Shown: positions 1-9,741, counted from the first letter of the stretch. The stretch: DNA of 64,000 nucleotides from Microbacterium sp. (GCA_013823625.1 PNMM01000002.1:124001-188000), one strand, 5' to 3'. Notes: generated from the sequence alone by a model not told the origin. Translations and numbers: made by a program.

Positions 1-2
1 CG

Positions 3-1130
3 GAGCCACAGCCAGAACCCGCCCCAACCGTTGACGAGCCAGTGGCACTGCCCGCACCCGTCGGAGAGGGAGGCTCGGGTGAACTCGCGCGGGACGACCC
101 TGCTTCGCCGAGTGCCCTGACGGGCTCGATCCCCACGATCGGCCAGCTGTTTTCTAACCCTGTCGCCCTCGTGGCAGGCGGAGGCTTCGCGCTCGCGCTC
201 TTGCTGCTCGTCGCCATTCCCTCCGAGCTACTGAACTCGACGCTGGCATCAGGAGGACACCGGCTCGGCCGCGGCTACCTCGCCATCCAGGGCGCATTGG
301 CACGAGTCAACGATCGACTCACCGCCATGACGCGCACGCCACTTCTGAGCGCTGGCCTGCTCGTCGTCGTGCTGAGCATCATCTTCGGCTTCAACGATCC
401 CGACTACGGGCTTGACGCTGTCTCGGTTCGATTGACGCTCTCGATGGCCACGTCGATCTTCATCGTGTATTGCCTCTCGGCACTGCTGAGTGGGGCGATC
501 ATGAAGCGACTGTGGGGTATCCGGAGCCAACTCGAGATGTTGCCGACCGCCCTGCTTCTTGCGGTGCTGGGCGTCGTCATCGCTCGCTTGATCAACTTCA
601 CTCCTGGCTTCCTCATCGGCCTCGCGATCGGGCTCGCGATCATCGGCACCGTGCCCGCGGCGCTGCGCGCAAAGGCAGTGTTGCTGCAATTCGGTGTGAC
701 GTTCGCGGTCGGCATGACCGCCTACATCGCGTACTCAGTGCTTCGCGGAATTCCGGGCCTGCTCGACACCCTGCCCGGCGTCTTCATCGATGACACCCTC
801 GTGGCGATCGTCGCCGAGTCACTCACGGGTCTGCTGATCGTCTTGCTCCCGCTCGCGTTCTTCAACGGGCGCGAGCTCTGGGCTCAGTCGAAGGTGCTGT
901 GGGTCGTGAGCTTCATGGTCGTGGCCACCGCCTTCTCAGCGATCGTGCTGCCCACCGCGACCGAACAGGTTGGCTCGGTGTTCGATCTCGTGCCGTGGCT
1001 GATTCCCGTGGCGATCTACGCCGTCGTCGTGTTCGCGCTCTGGGGCTGGCTCAGCCTCGAAGAACGCAAGGCGCAGCACGCCGCGGCAGCCGCGCTGAAC
1101 GACGATCGCGAGAAAGATTACGTCGCGTAA
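3..1130 (+). CDS. Polytopic membrane protein, 5' end outside window
   Basis: This frame is open to the left edge. It begins with a Glu/Pro-rich stretch (EPQPEPAPTVDEP), so the GTG at 42 is probably internal and the N-terminal part is missing. The visible ~375 residues start with a Pro/Gly/Ser-rich linker and then about eight or nine hydrophobic segments, ending in a short charged cytoplasmic tail. The loop motifs FGFNDPDYG and NFTPGFLIG resemble the FGLLP-type membrane proteins of actinobacteria, whose members often carry extracellular repeat domains. The Pro-rich leader would suit such a link to a surface domain. Transport or enzymatic function cannot be assigned. It is followed 44 bases later by metY, which has its own promoter. 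Confidence 0.7.
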   Translation, partial: EPQPEPAPTVDEPVALPAPVGEGGSGELARDDPASPSALTGSIPTIGQLFSNPVALVAGGGFALALLLLVAIPSELLNSTLASGGHRLGRGYLAIQGALARVNDRLTAMTRTPLLSAGLLVVVLSIIFGFNDPDYGLDAVSVRLTLSMATSIFIVYCLSALLSGAIMKRLWGIRSQLEMLPTALLLAVLGVVIARLINFTPGFLIGLAIGLAIIGTVPAALRAKAVLLQFGVTFAVGMTAYIAYSVLRGIPGLLDTLPGVFIDDTLVAIVAESLTGLLIVLLPLAFFNGRELWAQSKVLWVVSFMVVATAFSAIVLPTATEQVGSVFDLVPWLIPVAIYAVVVFALWGWLSLEERKAQHAAAAALNDDREKDYVA

Positions 1131-1162
1131 CGCGCGCCCCGCGGCAGACACGTGCCGCCAGC

Positions 1163-1168
1163 TAGCCT
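1163..1168 (+). promoter_or_regulatory. Leaderless -10 box of metY (TAGCCT)
   Basis: TAGCCT ends six bases before the ATG at 1175, which places the transcription start on the start codon. There is no Shine-Dalgarno match. The same layout recurs at many genes of the window. Confidence 0.5.
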
Positions 1169-1174
1169 GAGGGC

Positions 1175-2476
1175 ATGGCCGACCGCGACTATGGCTTCCG
1201 CACGCGCGCCGTGCACGCCGGCAATGTTCCCGACTCGGCGACGGGCGCGCGCGCCCTGCCGATCTACCAGTCGAGCGCCTTTGTGTTCGATTCGACAGAG
1301 GATGCTGCAGCACGGTTCGCGCTGCAGAAATACGGCAACATCTACAGTCGCCTCGCCAACCCCACGGTAGCGAGCTTCGAAGAGCGCGTGGCGAGCCTCG
1401 AGGGTGGACTCGGAGCCGTGGCCACCTCGAGCGGCCTCAGTGCGCAGTTCGTCACCTTCGCGTCGCTCGCGGGCGCGGGCGACCACATCGTCGCCTCGTC
1501 GAACCTCTATGGCGGCTCGGTCACGCAGCTCGACGTCACGCTTCGCCGGTTCGGGGTCGAGACGACCTTTGTCGCGAGCGATGACCCGGCCGATTATGCC
1601 GCGGCGATCATCCCGGGCCGCACGAAGCTCGTCTTCGCCGAAACGATCGCGAACCCGAGCGGTGAGATTGCCGACATCGCGGGCCTCGCTGACGTGGCGC
1701 ACGCCGCGAACCTGCCGCTCATCATCGACTCGACGATCGCCACGCCCTACCTGTGCCGCCCGATCGAGTGGGGAGCCGACGTCGTCGTGCACTCGGCGAC
1801 GAAGTTCTTGGGCGGCCACGGCACGACCCTCGGCGGCGTCGTCGTTGAGTCGGGGCGCTTCGACTGGTCGAACCACAACTTTCCGCTCTTCGAAGAGACC
1901 GTCGCCCACTACGGCGGCCTCACGTGGTACGGCAACTTCGGCGAGTACGCCTTTCTCACGCGCTTGCGCGCCGAGCAGCTGCGCGACATCGGCCCGGCAC
2001 TCGCTCCGCACTCGGCGTTCTTGCTCGCTCAGGGCGTCGAGACCTTGCCCTATCGCATGCAAGCGCACGTCGACAACGCGCGCCGCGTCGCCGAGTGGCT
2101 CGAGGCCGACCCGCGCATCGAGACGGTCAACTGGGCCGGCCTGCCCTCGCACCGCCACCACGCGCGCGCGGCGCAGTACCTGCCGCTCGGCCCGAGTTCG
2201 GTGTTCGGCTTCGTCGTCAAGGGCGGCCGCGCCGTTGGCCAGGGCCTCATCGAGAACGTAAACCTCGCGAGCCACCTCGCCAACATCGGCGACGCCAAGA
2301 CGCTCATCATTCACCCCGCCTCGACGACGCACGCGCAGCTCACCGAGCAGCAACTCGTCGACGGCGGCGTGCACCCGGGCCTCGTGCGCCTCTCGGTCGG
2401 CATCGAAGACGCCGACGACATCATCTTCGACCTCGACCAGGCGCTCGACGCCGCGCTGAAAGGGGCCTCGGCATGA
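1175..2476 (+). CDS. metY: O-acetylhomoserine sulfhydrylase (PLP-dependent Cys/Met metabolism)
   Basis: This 433-residue cytoplasmic enzyme of the Cys/Met-metabolism PLP family makes homocysteine from O-acetylhomoserine and sulfide. The N-terminus FRTRAVHAG and the YSRLANPT segment are typical of the family. The PLP lysine lies in VVHSATKFLGGHGTT near residue 210, with the cofactor-binding aspartate upstream in IIDSTIATP. The C-terminal HPASTTHAQLT and GLVRLSVGIED motifs are also standard. Length is normal. Its stop overlaps the start of the CoA-binding protein by four bases, so the two are translationally coupled. A cystathionine gamma-synthase is the alternative, but the long form with FGFVVKGG favours MetY. 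Confidence 0.92.
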   Translation: MADRDYGFRTRAVHAGNVPDSATGARALPIYQSSAFVFDSTEDAAARFALQKYGNIYSRLANPTVASFEERVASLEGGLGAVATSSGLSAQFVTFASLAGAGDHIVASSNLYGGSVTQLDVTLRRFGVETTFVASDDPADYAAAIIPGRTKLVFAETIANPSGEIADIAGLADVAHAANLPLIIDSTIATPYLCRPIEWGADVVVHSATKFLGGHGTTLGGVVVESGRFDWSNHNFPLFEETVAHYGGLTWYGNFGEYAFLTRLRAEQLRDIGPALAPHSAFLLAQGVETLPYRMQAHVDNARRVAEWLEADPRIETVNWAGLPSHRHHARAAQYLPLGPSSVFGFVVKGGRAVGQGLIENVNLASHLANIGDAKTLIIHPASTTHAQLTEQQLVDGGVHPGLVRLSVGIEDADDIIFDLDQALDAALKGASA

Positions 2477-3039
2477 CCGACACCGCAACCGTCACGCTCG
2501 CCAACGGGCTCACGTGCGATATTCCGGCGAGCTCCCCGCTGGCGAAACTGCTGAAGTCGCAGCGCACCTGGGTGGGGCCGTCGGCGAAAGAGCGACTCGC
2601 CATCTTGCGCCGCGCGAAGAGCATTGCGATCGTCGGCGCCTCGCCCAACCCTGCGCGCAGTTCGTACTTCGTGGGCACCTACCTGCAGCAGTCGAGCGAC
2701 TACCGCGTGTACTTCGTCAACCCGAACGCGACGGAGATTCTCGGCCAGCCCGCCTACCCCGACCTCGCATCGCTGCCCGAAGTGCCCGACATCGTCGACG
2801 TGTTTCGCAAAGGCAGCGACATCCCGTCAGTCATCGACGACGTGCTCGCCGTCGGCGCCTCGACGGTGTGGGTACAGCTCGGCATCTGGAACGAAGAGGC
2901 AGCGATCTATGGCGAGTCGAAAGGCCTGACCGTCGTCATGGACCGCTGCATCAAGGTCGAGCACGCGCGATTCCACGGCGGGCTGCACCTCATGGGCTTC
3001 GACACCGGAGTCATCTCGGCGAAAAAGCAGCTGCGGTAA
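2473..3039 (+). CDS. CoA-binding domain protein (YccU-like)
   Basis: The 188-residue product has a Rossmann-type CoA-binding fold. The motif SIAIVGASPNPARSSY near residues 50-65 is the nucleotide-binding loop, and VYFVNPNATEILGQPAYPDL and STVWVQLGIWNEEA follow as in the YccU family. The ATG chosen overlaps the metY stop (ATGA), which argues for a coupled start. The family binds CoA in vitro but its cellular role is unknown. Its pairing with metY suggests a role in sulfur amino acid metabolism, which is inference. Confidence 0.85.
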   Translation: MTDTATVTLANGLTCDIPASSPLAKLLKSQRTWVGPSAKERLAILRRAKSIAIVGASPNPARSSYFVGTYLQQSSDYRVYFVNPNATEILGQPAYPDLASLPEVPDIVDVFRKGSDIPSVIDDVLAVGASTVWVQLGIWNEEAAIYGESKGLTVVMDRCIKVEHARFHGGLHLMGFDTGVISAKKQLR

Positions 3040-3086
3040 TCGCGACTCAGGCCTTTCGGCACTGCGGCAACTCTCTCGAGAGGGGT

Positions 3087-3092
3087 TAGCGT
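3087..3092 (+). promoter_or_regulatory. Leaderless -10 box of the DUF2231 gene (TAGCGT)
   Basis: TAGCGT ends six bases before the ATG at 3099, the leaderless spacing. Confidence 0.45.
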
Positions 3093-3098
3093 CAGCAC

Positions 3099-3653
3099 AT
3101 GACCACTCTGTTGGCACCGCTGCTCGCCCCGTCGCCGATCTCGTTCACCGAGGGCGGGGGCCCGTTCGATCTGTTTCTCGGGTTGCCCGTGCACCCACTG
3201 ATCGTGCACCTCGCGGTGGTCGTGCTTCCCGTGGCCGCGTTCGCGCTCATCATCGTGATGGTCTTGCCGCGCGTGCACGTGCTGCTGCGCTGGGGCGTCG
3301 TTGCGGCTCTCGCCGTGGGATCCCTCGCGGCGTGGATCGCGGCCGAATCGGGCGAAGCACTCTCAGAACGTGTGGGTGAACCCGAAGTGCACGAAGAACT
3401 CGGAGAGAACCTGCCCCTCGTGGCGGGCATCACGCTCGCCCTGGCCGTGATCTGGGCGGTCGTGTCTGAGCTGTCGGCCCGGGCATCCCGTGTCGCGACA
3501 ACCACGGGAGCGATGCCCTCGCGCGCCTGGCTGCCAGTGCGCATTGCCATCTCGGTCATCGCGGCGGGCATCGCCATCTATGCGGTCTACTACACCGTGC
3601 TCGTCGGACACTCGGGCGCCGTCGCCACCTGGTTGGGCCGCGTCGGCGGTTAG
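3099..3653 (+). CDS. DUF2231-like membrane protein
   Basis: This is a 184-residue integral membrane protein with four hydrophobic segments, near residues 38-58, 65-82, 105-125 and 145-168. The motif LPVHPLIVHLAVVVLPVAA at residues 29-47 is the DUF2231 hallmark, with His residues at the membrane face. A charged loop rich in Glu (EALSERVGEPEVHEELGENL) separates the two pairs. DUF2231 proteins are of unknown function; some carry haem- or copper-like His motifs. The gene stands alone with a leaderless promoter. Confidence 0.8.
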   Translation: MTTLLAPLLAPSPISFTEGGGPFDLFLGLPVHPLIVHLAVVVLPVAAFALIIVMVLPRVHVLLRWGVVAALAVGSLAAWIAAESGEALSERVGEPEVHEELGENLPLVAGITLALAVIWAVVSELSARASRVATTTGAMPSRAWLPVRIAISVIAAGIAIYAVYYTVLVGHSGAVATWLGRVGG

Positions 3654-3686
3654 GCGCGCGTACTGCATTGGCGCGGGATGCGCGGC

Positions 3687-3692
3687 TAGGGT
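3687..3692 (+). promoter_or_regulatory. Leaderless -10 box of the MBL-fold gene (TAGGGT)
   Basis: TAGGGT ends six bases before the ATG at 3699. Confidence 0.45.
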
Positions 3693-3698
3693 CGCAGC

Positions 3699-4538
3699 AT
3701 GAACTCGAGCTCTGCATCCATCGCCGTCACGGTCATCGGCGGACCGACCGCTTTGCTCGAGTGGGCCGGTCTGCGCCTGCTGCTCGACCCGACGTTTGAC
3801 GAGCCGCAACGGTACGGCCCCGACCCCGACGACCTCGAGAAGACCGCCGGGCCCGCTGTGGCGTTCACCGCGCTCGGCCGCATCGATGCGGCGCTCGTGT
3901 CGCACCACCACCACGAAGACAATCTTGACCTCCGCGGTCGCGAGCTCAGCCTCACTCTGCCCTTGGTCGTTACGACGCAGGTCGGCGCCGATGACCTCTC
4001 CGCGCGCGACGGTTCGGCGCGCGTGATCGGTCTCGCCGACGACGAGAGCGTTGACCTCAACGACGCCGTCATCGTCGGCGACGAGGTTGCCGCCCAGGCC
4101 GCGCCGGGCGCTCGCCTCCACGCGCTGCCCGCGCAGCACGGGCCCGACGAGTGGGCCGCGCGACTCGGGCCCGTGTGCGGGTTTTTGCTCACCGCCCCTG
4201 GTCACCCGACGGTCTACGTCTCGGGCGACAACTCCGAGGTCTCGGTGGTCGAGGCAATCGCGACCCGCTATGGGGCCGTGGATGCTGCGCTCTTGTTCGC
4301 CGGAGCCGCGCGCGTCGATGACATCGACGCGCCCCTCACCCTCACCGCCGAGCGGGCCCGCGCTGCTGCTCTCGCGCTCGGCGCGCGCCGCGTCGTCGGG
4401 CTACACGTCGACCAGTGGACGCACTTCAGCGAGGGCCGCGACGCTCTCGAGCGGGAGTTCGCCGGCCTCGAGTCGCCCGCGGGCGGCCCGCTACTCGCGC
4501 ACACCCCGCTGGGTGTGCGCACTGAGGTTGCCCTCTAG
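3699..4538 (+). CDS. MBL-fold metal-dependent hydrolase
   Basis: The 279-residue product belongs to the UlaG/YtnP-like branch of the metallo-beta-lactamase fold. The first strands (TVIGGPTALLEWAGLRLLLDP) carry the short HIGH-less entry of this branch. The metal motif is SHHHHEDNLD near residue 69, replacing the canonical HxHxDH. Further metal-ligand candidates are the His in LPAQHGP, the Asp in YVSGDN and the His in VVGLHVDQWTHF. The substrate is unknown. Its stop codon shares the bases CTAG with the converging aldo/keto reductase, so there is no room for a terminator between them. Confidence 0.8.
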   Translation: MNSSSASIAVTVIGGPTALLEWAGLRLLLDPTFDEPQRYGPDPDDLEKTAGPAVAFTALGRIDAALVSHHHHEDNLDLRGRELSLTLPLVVTTQVGADDLSARDGSARVIGLADDESVDLNDAVIVGDEVAAQAAPGARLHALPAQHGPDEWAARLGPVCGFLLTAPGHPTVYVSGDNSEVSVVEAIATRYGAVDAALLFAGAARVDDIDAPLTLTAERARAAALALGARRVVGLHVDQWTHFSEGRDALEREFAGLESPAGGPLLAHTPLGVRTEVAL

Positions 4539-5377
4539 AAATCCGTGTTCAACGGGTGCGCGCCGACGCGCTGGTCGCGGTCGCACGCGGCGATCGTCGC
4601 CATGTCGTCAGCCGAGAGCTCGAAGTCGAAGACAGCGGCGTTCTCGATCATCCGTTCGCGACGCACCGTTTTCGGAAACACGATGAGGCCCTCTTGCAGG
4701 TGCCAACGAATCGCGACCTGCTGCACGGTCTTGCCATGGCGCTCGGCGATGGCGGCAAAGCCCGGCAACTCGGCGAGGTCGTACTGCGCGCTGCCGAGGG
4801 GGCTCCATGACTCGGTGTGGATGCCCTTCGGTTCTTGATACGCCCGCAGGTCGCGCTGCTGAAACGCGGGGTGCAACTCGACCTGGTTCACCGCGGGCAC
4901 CACGTCGGTGGCCGCGGCGATGTCGTCGAGGTGCGCCTTCATGAAGTTCGAGACACCGATCGACCGGGCGAGACCCGCATCGCGTACCTCGATCATGGTC
5001 TCCCATGACTCGACGTGCTTGCCGTACTTCGGCGCCGGCCAGTGGATCAGGTACAGATCAACCTGCTCGAGACCGAGGCGCTCGAGGCTCGCCTCGGCGG
5101 CGGCGCGCACGGTGTCACGACCCTGGTCGCTGTTCCACAGCTTGGTCGTGATGAAAAGCTCGTCGCGCGGGATACCGGATGCTGCGATCGCCTTGCCGAC
5201 GCCGGCCTCGTTCTTGTAGACGCGCGCCGTGTCGATGTGGCGGTAGCCGACCTCAAGGGCCTCGCTCACGACACGCTGCGCCTCGTCATCGTCGATCTGC
5301 CACACCCCGAGACCGAACTGCGGGATGCGGTGGCCGTCGTTGAGCGTGAGGTACGGAGTCGGGATCGCGTCAGTCAT
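4535..5377 (-). CDS. Aldo/keto reductase (AKR5-like)
   Basis: This is a 280-residue NADPH-dependent carbonyl reductase. The AKR tetrad is visible: Asp in YRHIDTARVYKNE, Tyr four residues on, Lys in FITTKLWNSDQG and His in LYLIHWPAP. The fingerprint IGVSNFMKAHL and the C-terminal IVFPKTVRRERMIEN (coenzyme phosphate site) support membership of the 2,5-diketo-gluconate reductase group. The frame is open further upstream, but that stretch lies in prpC. The ATG at 5377 gives the family length and follows GATGAT at the leaderless distance. It lies 14 bases after prpC, so it may also be read from the prp operon. Confidence 0.9.
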   Translation of the reverse strand: MTDAIPTPYLTLNDGHRIPQFGLGVWQIDDDEAQRVVSEALEVGYRHIDTARVYKNEAGVGKAIAASGIPRDELFITTKLWNSDQGRDTVRAAAEASLERLGLEQVDLYLIHWPAPKYGKHVESWETMIEVRDAGLARSIGVSNFMKAHLDDIAAATDVVPAVNQVELHPAFQQRDLRAYQEPKGIHTESWSPLGSAQYDLAELPGFAAIAERHGKTVQQVAIRWHLQEGLIVFPKTVRRERMIENAAVFDFELSADDMATIAACDRDQRVGAHPLNTDF

Positions 5378-5391
5378 TGCTCCATCATCGC

Positions 5392-6522
5392 CTATTCGGC
5401 TGTGGGAACAACTCGCTCGTCGGGGCCCGTGTAAAGGCTCAGCGGGCGAATGAGCGCGTTGGCCGCGAGCTGCTCGCGCACGTGCGCCGTCCAGCCCGTG
5501 ACGCGCGCGGCAATGAACAGCGGGGTGAAGATCGTGGTGTCGAAACCCATGAGGTCGTAGGCCGGGCCCGAGGGGTAGTCGAGGTTCGGCTTGATCCCCT
5601 TGGCCTCGTCCATCGCGCGCTCGAGAGCGTCGTAGAGGTCGAGCACCTCGGGCCGCTCGTAGTGCTCGACGAGAGTTTCGAGTGCGGCCTTCATCGTGGG
5701 AACGCGCGAGTCGCCGTTCTTGTAGACCCGGTGGCCGAAACCCATGATCTTTCGCTTTGCGGCGAGGGATTCGGCGAGCCACCCGGCAGCAGCATCCGCC
5801 GTGCCGACCTCGCGGAAGACGTGCATGACGGCCTCGTTCGCTCCGCCGTGCAGGGGGCCCTTGAGCGCGCCGATCGCGCCCGTCACCGCGCTGTACACGT
5901 CGCTGAGCGTCGACGCGATCACGCGCGCCGTGAAGGTCGAGGCGTTGAACGAGTGCTCGGCGTAGAGAATCATCGACACGTCGAAGGCGTTGACCACGAC
6001 GAGTTCGGGCACTTCGCCAAACGTCATGTGCAAGAAGTTCGCGGAGTAGCCGAGGTCGTCGCGGGCCTCGACGAGGTCAAGGCCGCGCATCCGTCGCTGG
6101 GCATAGGCCACAATCGCGGGCAGCTGCGCCCACAAACGGATGCTGCGCTCGAGCGTCAGGTCGCCGTTGATCCACGTGTCGTCGGTCGTGAGCGACTCGT
6201 CGAGGGCACCGAGAACGCTCACGGCGGTGCGCACAACGTCCATGGGGTGCGCGGCGATGGGCAGGGCGTCGATCGTGTGCTTCACCGTGTGGTCGAGCGG
6301 ACGTAGCGAACGCTCGAGCGTCTCAAACTCAGCCAGCTGGGCCGCGGTCGGCAACTCGCCGTGCCACAGCAGGTAGGCGACCTCTTCGGCGGTGCAGCGC
6401 TCGGCGAGCTGCTGCACGGGGTAGCCGCGATAGAGCAGCGAATTCGTCTCGGGGTTGACCTTGCTGATGGCGGTCGTGTCGACGACGACGCCGGCCAGGC
6501 CCTTCTTGATCTCATCGAGCAC
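5392..6522 (-). CDS. prpC: 2-Methylcitrate synthase
   Basis: This 376-residue enzyme condenses propionyl-CoA with oxaloacetate, the first step of the methylcitrate cycle. Citrate-synthase catalytic residues are present: His in LHGGANEAVM, His in MGFGHRVYKNGD and Asp in LMGFDTTIFTPLF. The short length and the N-terminus KKGLAGVVVDTTAISKV are typical of PrpC rather than the housekeeping citrate synthase. The GTG start has an AAGGAG box six bases upstream. It lies 17 bases after prpB in the order prpR-prpD-prpB-prpC. Confidence 0.93.
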   Translation of the reverse strand: MLDEIKKGLAGVVVDTTAISKVNPETNSLLYRGYPVQQLAERCTAEEVAYLLWHGELPTAAQLAEFETLERSLRPLDHTVKHTIDALPIAAHPMDVVRTAVSVLGALDESLTTDDTWINGDLTLERSIRLWAQLPAIVAYAQRRMRGLDLVEARDDLGYSANFLHMTFGEVPELVVVNAFDVSMILYAEHSFNASTFTARVIASTLSDVYSAVTGAIGALKGPLHGGANEAVMHVFREVGTADAAAGWLAESLAAKRKIMGFGHRVYKNGDSRVPTMKAALETLVEHYERPEVLDLYDALERAMDEAKGIKPNLDYPSGPAYDLMGFDTTIFTPLFIAARVTGWTAHVREQLAANALIRPLSLYTGPDERVVPTAE

Positions 6523-6539
6523 GGTGTTCTCCTTGTGGG

Positions 6540-7451
6540 TCAGCGGCCGGTGTAGGTAAAGATGCCGTCGTCGAAAGCGTTGTACGCCTCGTAGTCGAGC
6601 AGCTCGTAAAGCCTGCCTCGAGTCTGCATGCCCGCGACCTCGCCGTCGAGCGTTCCGGTCGATTGCAGAGCATCCAGTGCGCGCTCGATCGCGCCGAAGG
6701 CAACGCGCAGCAGCGACACGGGGTGAATCACGAGGTTGACGCCCACGTCGGCGAGCTGCTGGTGCGTGAAGAGCTCGCTCTTGCCGAACTCGGTCATGTT
6801 GGCCAAGATCGGCACGCTCACGGCTTTGCGCATCGCCGCGAACTCCTCGAGGCTCGCCATCGCCTCGGGGAAGATCGCGTCGGCGCCCGCCGCCTCAAGC
6901 GCCTTGGCGCGGTCGATCGCGGCGTCGAGACCCCCGCCCTGATCAGAACCGACTCCGCGAATGTCGGTGCGCGCCATGATGACGAGGTCAGGGTCGCGGC
7001 GCGCATCCACGGCCGCACGAATGCGCTTGACGGCCGTGTCGAGATCGACGACGGCCTTGCCGTCGAGGTGCCCGCAACGCTTGGGGTTGACCTGGTCTTC
7101 GAGGTGCAGACCCGCGACGCCCGCGTCTTCGAGCTCGTGCACCGTGCGGGCCACGTTCATGGGCTCGCCGAATCCGGTGTCGGCGTCGACGAGGGTCGGC
7201 AGGTCGCTCATGCGGCTGATCTGGTGGGCGCGGTGCGCGACTTCGCTGAGCGTCGTGAGGCCGATGTCGGGCAGGCCCAACTCGGCAGCCATGACGGCAC
7301 CCGAGATGTAGGCGCCGTCGAATCCTTTGTCTTCGATGAGGCGGATGCTGAGCGGCGTGAACGCGCCCGGCAGCACCTGCAGGCGCCCGCTCCCGAGACC
7401 CGCACGAAACGCCTGGCGACGCTGACTCGGCGTCGTGGAGGTCGAGAGCAT
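6540..7451 (-). CDS. prpB: 2-Methylisocitrate lyase
   Basis: The 303-residue product cleaves 2-methylisocitrate to succinate and pyruvate. It is a PEP-mutase/isocitrate-lyase TIM barrel. The catalytic-loop motif KRCGHLDGKAV holds the active-site cysteine, and DADTGFGEPMNVARTV and LEDQVNPKRCGH hold the Mg-binding acids. The start ATG overlaps the prpD stop by one base (TAATG), so translation is coupled. Confidence 0.94.
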   Translation of the reverse strand: MLSTSTTPSQRRQAFRAGLGSGRLQVLPGAFTPLSIRLIEDKGFDGAYISGAVMAAELGLPDIGLTTLSEVAHRAHQISRMSDLPTLVDADTGFGEPMNVARTVHELEDAGVAGLHLEDQVNPKRCGHLDGKAVVDLDTAVKRIRAAVDARRDPDLVIMARTDIRGVGSDQGGGLDAAIDRAKALEAAGADAIFPEAMASLEEFAAMRKAVSVPILANMTEFGKSELFTHQQLADVGVNLVIHPVSLLRVAFGAIERALDALQSTGTLDGEVAGMQTRGRLYELLDYEAYNAFDDGIFTYTGR

Positions 7452-8962
7452 TAGAAGAGTCCCTTCGGTGCTGCGGGCAGCGGCCGGGCGGCCGTCACGG
7501 TGAGGCCGCCGAGCTCGGCGGGGGTCAGCTCGGGCAAGCGCTGGGCGACATCCAAGAAGCGGTCGATTTCTTCGGGGCTCAGGATGCCCTCCGCGAGCAT
7601 CCGGAACTTGCCCACATACTCGGCGCGACCAAAGGGCCGCGCGCCGAGCGGGTGAGCGTCGGCCACGGCGATCTCGTCGACCACGCGCGAGCCGTCGGTG
7701 AGCTCAATCTCGATGCGTCCGCCGAAGGCCTTCTCGCTCAAGTCGAGGGAGTGGTAGCGGCGGGTCCACTCTGTGTCTTCCGTCGTCGTGATCTTCTGCC
7801 ACAGCGCGACGGTGTCGGGGCGGGCCGCGCGCTCGGGGGCGTAGGAGTCGACGTGGTGCCAGGCTCCGTCTTGCAGCGCCACGGCGACGATGTACGGAAT
7901 CGAGTGGTCGAGCGTCTCGCGGCTCGCCGTGGGGTCGTACTTCTGCGGGTCGTTCGCGCCCGAGCCGATCACGTAGTGGGTGTGGTGGCTCGTGTGCAGC
8001 ACGATGCTCGCGATGTTGGCGGGGTCGCGCAGCTCGGGGCGCTCGGTGCCGAGGCGACGCGCGAGGTCGATCCAGGCCTGGGCTTGGTATTCGGCGGAGT
8101 GCTCTTTCGTGTAGCTGTCGAGGATGCCGGTGAGCGGCTGACCGCTGTCGGGCAGCGGAACCTCGTAGCGAGCATCCGGACCGCTCAGAAGCCACGCGAT
8201 GAACCCGTCTTCGCCTTCATAAATGGGGCTCGGGCTCGTCTGGCCGCGCATGGCCCGGTCGACGGCTTCGACGGCCATCTTGCCCGCGAAGGCGGGAGCG
8301 TGCGCCTTCCAGGTGGAGATCTCGCCCTTGCGCGACTGGCGCGTGGCGGTAGTCGTGTGCAGGGCCTGGCCGATGGCCTGGAAGATCGTCTCTTTATCGA
8401 GGTTCAGGAGGGTTCCGATGCCGGCGGCGGCGCTCGGGCCGAGGTGCGCGACATGGTCGATCTTGTGCTCGTGCAGGCAAATGGCGCGCACGAGGTCGAT
8501 CTGGATCTCGTAGCCCGTGAGGAGGCCGCGGAGGAGGGCAGCACCGTCGGCGCCGGTGTGTTGCGCAACGGCGAGGATCGGCGGGATGTTGTCGCCGGGG
8601 TGCGAGTAGTCGGCGGCGAGGAAGGTGTCGTGATAGTCGAGCTCGCGCACGGCGACGCCATTGGCCCACGCGGCCCACTCGGGGCTGACTCGCTGAATCG
8701 GGGCGAGACCAAACACGGTCGCGCCGGGAGCGTACGGGTGGGCTTCGGCCTGCCCGCGCGCGCTGATGACCGGGTCGCGGTCGAGGCTCGCGACGGCGAC
8801 CGATGCATTGTCGATCACGCGATTGATGACCATGTCGACGGCCGTGTCGTCGAGCGGGCGAGTCTGCTCGGCCGCGAGCGCGGCGAGTTTGCCGGCGAGC
8901 TGGTCGTTCGCGGCGAGCGGCTCGCTGCTCTTGTAGGTGCGCACGGTGTGGGTGGTCGTCAT
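7451..8962 (-). CDS. prpD: 2-Methylcitrate dehydratase
   Basis: This is a 503-residue MmgE/PrpD-family dehydratase that converts 2-methylcitrate to 2-methyl-aconitate without an iron-sulfur cluster. Family segments such as [20 protein letters not shown] near residue 110, [12 protein letters not shown] and [17 protein letters not shown] are clear. Length is normal. Its start overlaps the stop of the upstream GntR regulator by four bases, so regulator and enzyme lie on one message. Confidence 0.93.
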   Translation of the reverse strand: MTTTHTVRTYKSSEPLAANDQLAGKLAALAAEQTRPLDDTAVDMVINRVIDNASVAVASLDRDPVISARGQAEAHPYAPGATVFGLAPIQRVSPEWAAWANGVAVRELDYHDTFLAADYSHPGDNIPPILAVAQHTGADGAALLRGLLTGYEIQIDLVRAICLHEHKIDHVAHLGPSAAAGIGTLLNLDKETIFQAIGQALHTTTATRQSRKGEISTWKAHAPAFAGKMAVEAVDRAMRGQTSPSPIYEGEDGFIAWLLSGPDARYEVPLPDSGQPLTGILDSYTKEHSAEYQAQAWIDLARRLGTERPELRDPANIASIVLHTSHHTHYVIGSGANDPQKYDPTASRETLDHSIPYIVAVALQDGAWHHVDSYAPERAARPDTVALWQKITTTEDTEWTRRYHSLDLSEKAFGGRIEIELTDGSRVVDEIAVADAHPLGARPFGRAEYVGKFRMLAEGILSPEEIDRFLDVAQRLPELTPAELGGLTVTAARPLPAAPKGLF

Positions 8963-9735
8963 GCTGTCTCCCGGTTTTTGGCGCCGCGTCGCGGCAGATG
9001 GGCGTGGATGCTCGTGAGGGCTTCGTGCAGGTGCAGCCGAGTCGCGGCTGCCGCGCGTTCGGGGTCGCCGTCGGCGATGGCGCGGGCGATGGCTGCGTGT
9101 TCCGCGGCACTCTGCGCGAGGCGCTCATCGTCGGCGCGAGCGAGGCGCCGCACGCGCGCAAGGTGCACGCGCGTGCTCGCGATCGCCGCCGCAAGATAGG
9201 GGCTACCCGTCAGCGACTCGTCGAGGGCCGCGTCGAACTCGGCGACGAGCGCGTAGTAGTCGTGCCGCTGCGGGTCGTCGTCGCTCAGGGTCGCGGCGTC
9301 GACGGCGGCGAAGCGTGTGGCGAGCGCGGCGAATCGGCTGCCCGCTGCGTTCCGCGCTCCGTCGCCCCCAGCCCGAGCGTCTCCACCCGGCCCGCCACCA
9401 TGTGCGACGCGGCGGGCGGCGATTCGGGCGGCTTGCTCGTCGAGGGCCGTGCGCAGCTCGAACAGGGCACTCACGTCGTCGGGCTCGATGTCGCTCACGA
9501 CGAGAGTGCGGGGCCCTCGCTCGGTCGCGAGCCCGGCGGCGATGAGCCGCGCGAAGGCTTCGCGCACAGGAGTGCGGCTGACCCCGAGTCGCTGCGCCTG
9601 CTCAACCTCGGTGAGTGGGGCGCCGGGAGCGAGCTCGCCCTCGACGATCTCCGTTCGCAGGGCGTCGAACGCACGGTCAGCGGCTGTGCGGGCCGTCGGC
9701 AGCGCTTCTGACCGCACCGCCGCATCCACCGTCAT
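8959..9735 (-). CDS. GntR/FadR-type regulator of the prp operon
   Basis: The 258-residue product has an N-terminal winged helix (residues ~18-85: [20 protein letters not shown] and [15 protein letters not shown]) and an all-helical FCD effector domain with metal-binding His/Asp candidates. The ATG at 9735 is preferred over the upstream in-frame start because the extension runs through a perfect palindrome, AATGTATACATT, seven bases upstream. Being the first gene of the prp operon, it probably senses a methylcitrate-pathway intermediate and represses its own transcript. The effector is inferred only from context. Confidence 0.88.
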   Translation of the reverse strand: MTVDAAVRSEALPTARTAADRAFDALRTEIVEGELAPGAPLTEVEQAQRLGVSRTPVREAFARLIAAGLATERGPRTLVVSDIEPDDVSALFELRTALDEQAARIAARRVAHGGGPGGDARAGGDGARNAAGSRFAALATRFAAVDAATLSDDDPQRHDYYALVAEFDAALDESLTGSPYLAAAIASTRVHLARVRRLARADDERLAQSAAEHAAIARAIADGDPERAAAATRLHLHEALTSIHAHLPRRGAKNRETA

Positions 9736-9741
9736 CCTTCT

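Noticed and set aside
1131-1174. SAM riboswitch in front of metY
   Set aside because: Only 44 bases separate the genes and a leaderless -10 box sits six bases before the start, leaving no room for an aptamer.
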